Assembly (NCBI RefSeq): GCF_010500895.1
Contig: NZ_JAAAWO010000002.1
Coordinates: 62,001 to 126,000, forward strand
DNA length: 64,000 nucleotides
Reading direction: 5' to 3'
Source of the DNA: Alteromonas genovensis
Lineage (GTDB): Bacteria > Pseudomonadota > Gammaproteobacteria > Enterobacterales > Alteromonadaceae
In this document: positions 62,219-64,000 of the stretch, piece by piece
Numbering within the stretch: the stretch's first letter is position 1
Layout: the number at the start of each line of letters is the position of its first letter
Program-made: the position numbers and the translations under genes
Notes under the pieces: generated by a model
Seen by the model: the letters and a program-made list of their open reading frames with translations, nothing else
What the model was told of the DNA's origin: nothing
The model's database searches: none

Positions 62219-63652
62219 CTACTCGCTTTCTGCGTAGTTGTCGTGGCTGTTTTTGATAGAGTAGAACGTGACTTTCGCTCGCTCATCGGCGTTGCTTGAG
62301 TTATTAACATGATAGACACCGACCTTAAAATACATATATTGGTCTGCTTCGTCATAACGACTTCCCGTCATATCGTAAGTACTCACCACATCCGCTTTAC
62401 CTTCTCGAGAAATGGTGACAAACAGAGTGTTGCCAAGTACTTCAATGGTGTAGCTGAAAGGCTCGTTAAGGGCTATGCCGTCACTGGGGTTACTCGCTGA
62501 ACTACTTCTAGACCCAATCATTTCAATCCAGTCTTCGCTCTTCTCCATGGAGCCATCCGCGCTGGCACGCTTTTCGTGAGCATAATAAATAGCGCCCTTA
62601 TCATTGTTAGGCAGCTTGCGGTAATACAGCCTTACAGGTTCGTCATCATTAGCATGAATTTGGCCGATAATGACTCTGCCAATCTGATAATTTTCACCCG
62701 TTGTACTTACTTCATTGACAGCTAGAGAGACGTTAAGTTTACCGTCAACACCGCCCGCTGCTGTTTGTGCACTTTGCGGTGCAGAGCTAAATACCCAATT
62801 GTTTTTATTCACGCCCTGAGTGCTAATACTTTTATTTCCTCGTCTTAGCATTTCTCTCAGCTCAACACGCACGTAGCTGGTGTTTTGAGAGGTTTTAAAG
62901 CCATAGGCTGGAGAGCGCATTACAATGCCTGCATCGTCACTGGCATAGAAGTATTCTGAGTTAGTGTAGCCATCAGCCAGTTCGTTCTCATAGATACTAT
63001 CTGATGTTCCTGAGCCGTCCTCGTCAGTAGGCACGCTCACATACCAATCGAGTAGTTCAATACCTACTTCATTGGGAAATACGTCGACAATTTCTCCATC
63101 GCCTGCTTCGCAGTTAAATGCGTCAACTTCTACTATGGCGGTTTCATCGTTTACTGAGTTTCCTGAACCCGTGATGCGAAGAAAATTCGCGGTTGTAGGC
63201 TCTTCAAAGCTGATAAGTTCAAAGCCTGAATGTCGACCGCTAGAGCTTTCATTGCTGAGTATGGTGCTCCAATCGTTGCCGTCTGACGAACCCTCAACTG
63301 AGAAGCGATATGTACGCTCACTGCCTTTAAACCATTTAATTTGAAGGCTACCTACCTGTCGCTCCTGTCCAAAACCAAGAGTCAGCGATTCGTTACTGAA
63401 GTTACTTTGCCACCTCGATGTGCTAGTTGTATCGTCATCAACAGCGTTACTTGCCCCATAGCTATCGCTAGATGCACTATCATCTGCAGATACGCTAATT
63501 GGCAGTGAGGTGGTGGAACATGTTTGACCGGCTGTGGGGGGCGGTAAAGGCACCTGCTCAGGCACCGACTCGCTAACTGGCTGCGATTGAGAGCCGGAGC
63601 CGCCACAGGCTGTTAGCGTTAAAAGGGTACACAATAGGTATAAGCTACGCAT
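62219..63652 (-). CDS. PL7 alginate lyase lipoprotein with an F5/8-type C (CBM32) domain
   Basis: A 477-residue lipoprotein; the start is the ATG at 63652 (MRSLYLLCTLLTLTAC, lipobox Cys16), not the longer upstream frame. A Pro/Ser linker leads to an F5/8 type C sugar-binding domain (about 45-190: SYGASNAVDDDTTSTSRWQSNFSNESLTLGFG). The C-terminal 250 residues are a PL7 alginate lyase: SPAYGFKTSQNTSYVRVELREML, VIIGQIHANDDEPV and MYFKVGVYHVNNSSN match the RxELR, QIH and YFKxGxY motifs. As an outer-membrane lipoprotein it could attack polymer at the cell surface. It faces the GntR gene across a shared terminator and follows a second TonB-dependent receptor. Confidence 0.9.
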   Translation of the reverse strand: MRSLYLLCTLLTLTACGGSGSQSQPVSESVPEQVPLPPPTAGQTCSTTSLPISVSADDSASSDSYGASNAVDDDTTSTSRWQSNFSNESLTLGFGQERQVGSLQIKWFKGSERTYRFSVEGSSDGNDWSTILSNESSSGRHSGFELISFEEPTTANFLRITGSGNSVNDETAIVEVDAFNCEAGDGEIVDVFPNEVGIELLDWYVSVPTDEDGSGTSDSIYENELADGYTNSEYFYASDDAGIVMRSPAYGFKTSQNTSYVRVELREMLRRGNKSISTQGVNKNNWVFSSAPQSAQTAAGGVDGKLNVSLAVNEVSTTGENYQIGRVIIGQIHANDDEPVRLYYRKLPNNDKGAIYYAHEKRASADGSMEKSEDWIEMIGSRSSSASNPSDGIALNEPFSYTIEVLGNTLFVTISREGKADVVSTYDMTGSRYDEADQYMYFKVGVYHVNNSSNADERAKVTFYSIKNSHDNYAESE

Positions 63653-63731
63653 GAAATATTGCTCTTTAAATATAGAAAAAATGAAGCGCAGAGTGAGGGT
63701 AGGGCTACCCTCATGTCTGCGCTCTTTGTAG

Positions 63732-63802
63732 TTGCAAGGTTGATGTGTTTGCAAGACTGCTCGCACTTGCAAAGCTGCTAGCACTTACAATGGCGTTAGT
63801 AC
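63732..63802. repeat. Degenerate 18-base tandem repeats after the second receptor gene
   Basis: Consecutive units begin TTGCAAG or TTGCAAA: TTGCAAGGTTGATGTGT (63732), TTGCAAGACTGCTCGCAC (63749) and TTGCAAAGCTGCTAGCAC (63767), then a diverged TTACAATGGCGTTAGTAC (63785) that runs into the end of the receptor gene. Units 2 and 3 agree at 15 of 18 positions. Confidence 0.6.
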
Positions 63803-64000
63803 TTAAATTCAACACCTGCAAAAACACGTGGGCCGTAAACATTAATTTCTGCGAAATTATCACGTGACGGACGATACTGTCTTTTCGGGTCGTCAAACAG
63901 GTTGATAGCTTCGAGTCTGAATTTCCAGTTGCTGTTCAAGCGATATGACAAACGAGCCTCGAAAATTTCGGTATCGTCTACATAGCGCACGGCGCCCGGT
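63796..64000 (-). CDS. TonB-dependent receptor, C-terminal fragment (runs off the right edge)
   Basis: Only the last 67 codons are present. They encode the closing strands of an outer-membrane barrel: EIFEARLSYRLNSNWKFRLEAINLFDDPKRQYRPSRDNFAEINVYGPRVFAGVEFKY. LEAINLFDD and the terminal aromatic (VFAGVEFKY) are standard for TonB-dependent receptors. Its position upstream of the PL7 lyase on the same strand suggests a second alginate-related receptor. The substrate cannot be judged from this part. Confidence 0.82.
   Translation of the reverse strand, partial: PGAVRYVDDTEIFEARLSYRLNSNWKFRLEAINLFDDPKRQYRPSRDNFAEINVYGPRVFAGVEFKY

Overview
This window looks like a chromosomal segment of a marine gammaproteobacterium, most likely Alteromonas or a close relative. 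The reasons are the moderate GC content, the Gammaproteobacteria-type housekeeping proteins (YbiT, SrmB, RdgB, HemW, YggN, LeuABCD), two TonB-dependent receptors, and an alginate-degradation locus of the kind found in Alteromonas, Glaciecola and Vibrio. No taxonomic search was run. I see no prophage, CRISPR array, rRNA or complete insertion sequence. The decayed material is one frameshifted acyltransferase-like gene, one broken S46 peptidase gene, and one short structured element with terminal inverted repeats.

Layout. 1-12,000: the start of an exported protein, a BadF-type amino-sugar kinase, the ABC-F protein YbiT, a patatin-type lipase, the DabA-DabB inorganic-carbon uptake pair, a Sua5-type tRNA-modification enzyme, a NhaR-like LysR regulator and a DoxX membrane protein. 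12,300-17,100: a PEP-CTERM-like exported protein translationally coupled to a 1359-residue pullulanase. 17,100-26,300: an MBOAT-like pseudogene, a CAT-anticodon tRNA (probably tRNA-Ile2), an orphan MbnP-like lipoprotein, an LrgA-LrgB pair, a REC-CheC response regulator coupled to a PAS protein, a PKD/DUF1566 lipoprotein with a second DUF1566 protein, and a YggN-like protein. 26,300-34,600: hemW-rdgB, srmB, msrA, the broken S46 peptidase, an outer-membrane beta-barrel protein and cca. 34,700-38,200: GspA and GspB (type II secretion assembly), GspB carrying an HD-GYP-associated N-terminal domain, facing an HD-GYP protein with a degraded HD dyad. 38,500-45,500: the structured repeat element, nhaC and a leuABCD operon with leuL leader peptide, attenuator and promoter.

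47,000-64,000 is an alginate utilisation locus. A TonB-dependent receptor would import oligosaccharides. An operon follows: DEH reductase (dehR-like), two-domain PL6 lyase, PL17 oligoalginate lyase, KdgF and a hexuronate-type MFS transporter. Next come KDG kinase, KDPG aldolase and a class II fructose-bisphosphate aldolase, then a FadR-type GntR regulator. A PL7 lipoprotein lyase and the end of a second TonB-dependent receptor lie on the opposite strand. Together they describe cleavage at the surface and in the periplasm, uptake, linearisation to DEH, reduction to KDG, phosphorylation to KDPG and splitting to pyruvate and glyceraldehyde-3-phosphate, with a possible gluconeogenic exit. Repeated TTGGT/ACCAA dyads in the receptor promoter and at the reductase promoter -35 are candidate sites for the GntR regulator.

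The observations I find most worth checking are the compact leu attenuator whose antiterminator lies inside leuL, the GspB domain fusion beside a degenerate HD-GYP protein, the 265-base structured element, the dyad array ahead of the alginate receptor, the orphan MbnP-like lipoprotein and a CCA-adding enzyme without its HD domain.
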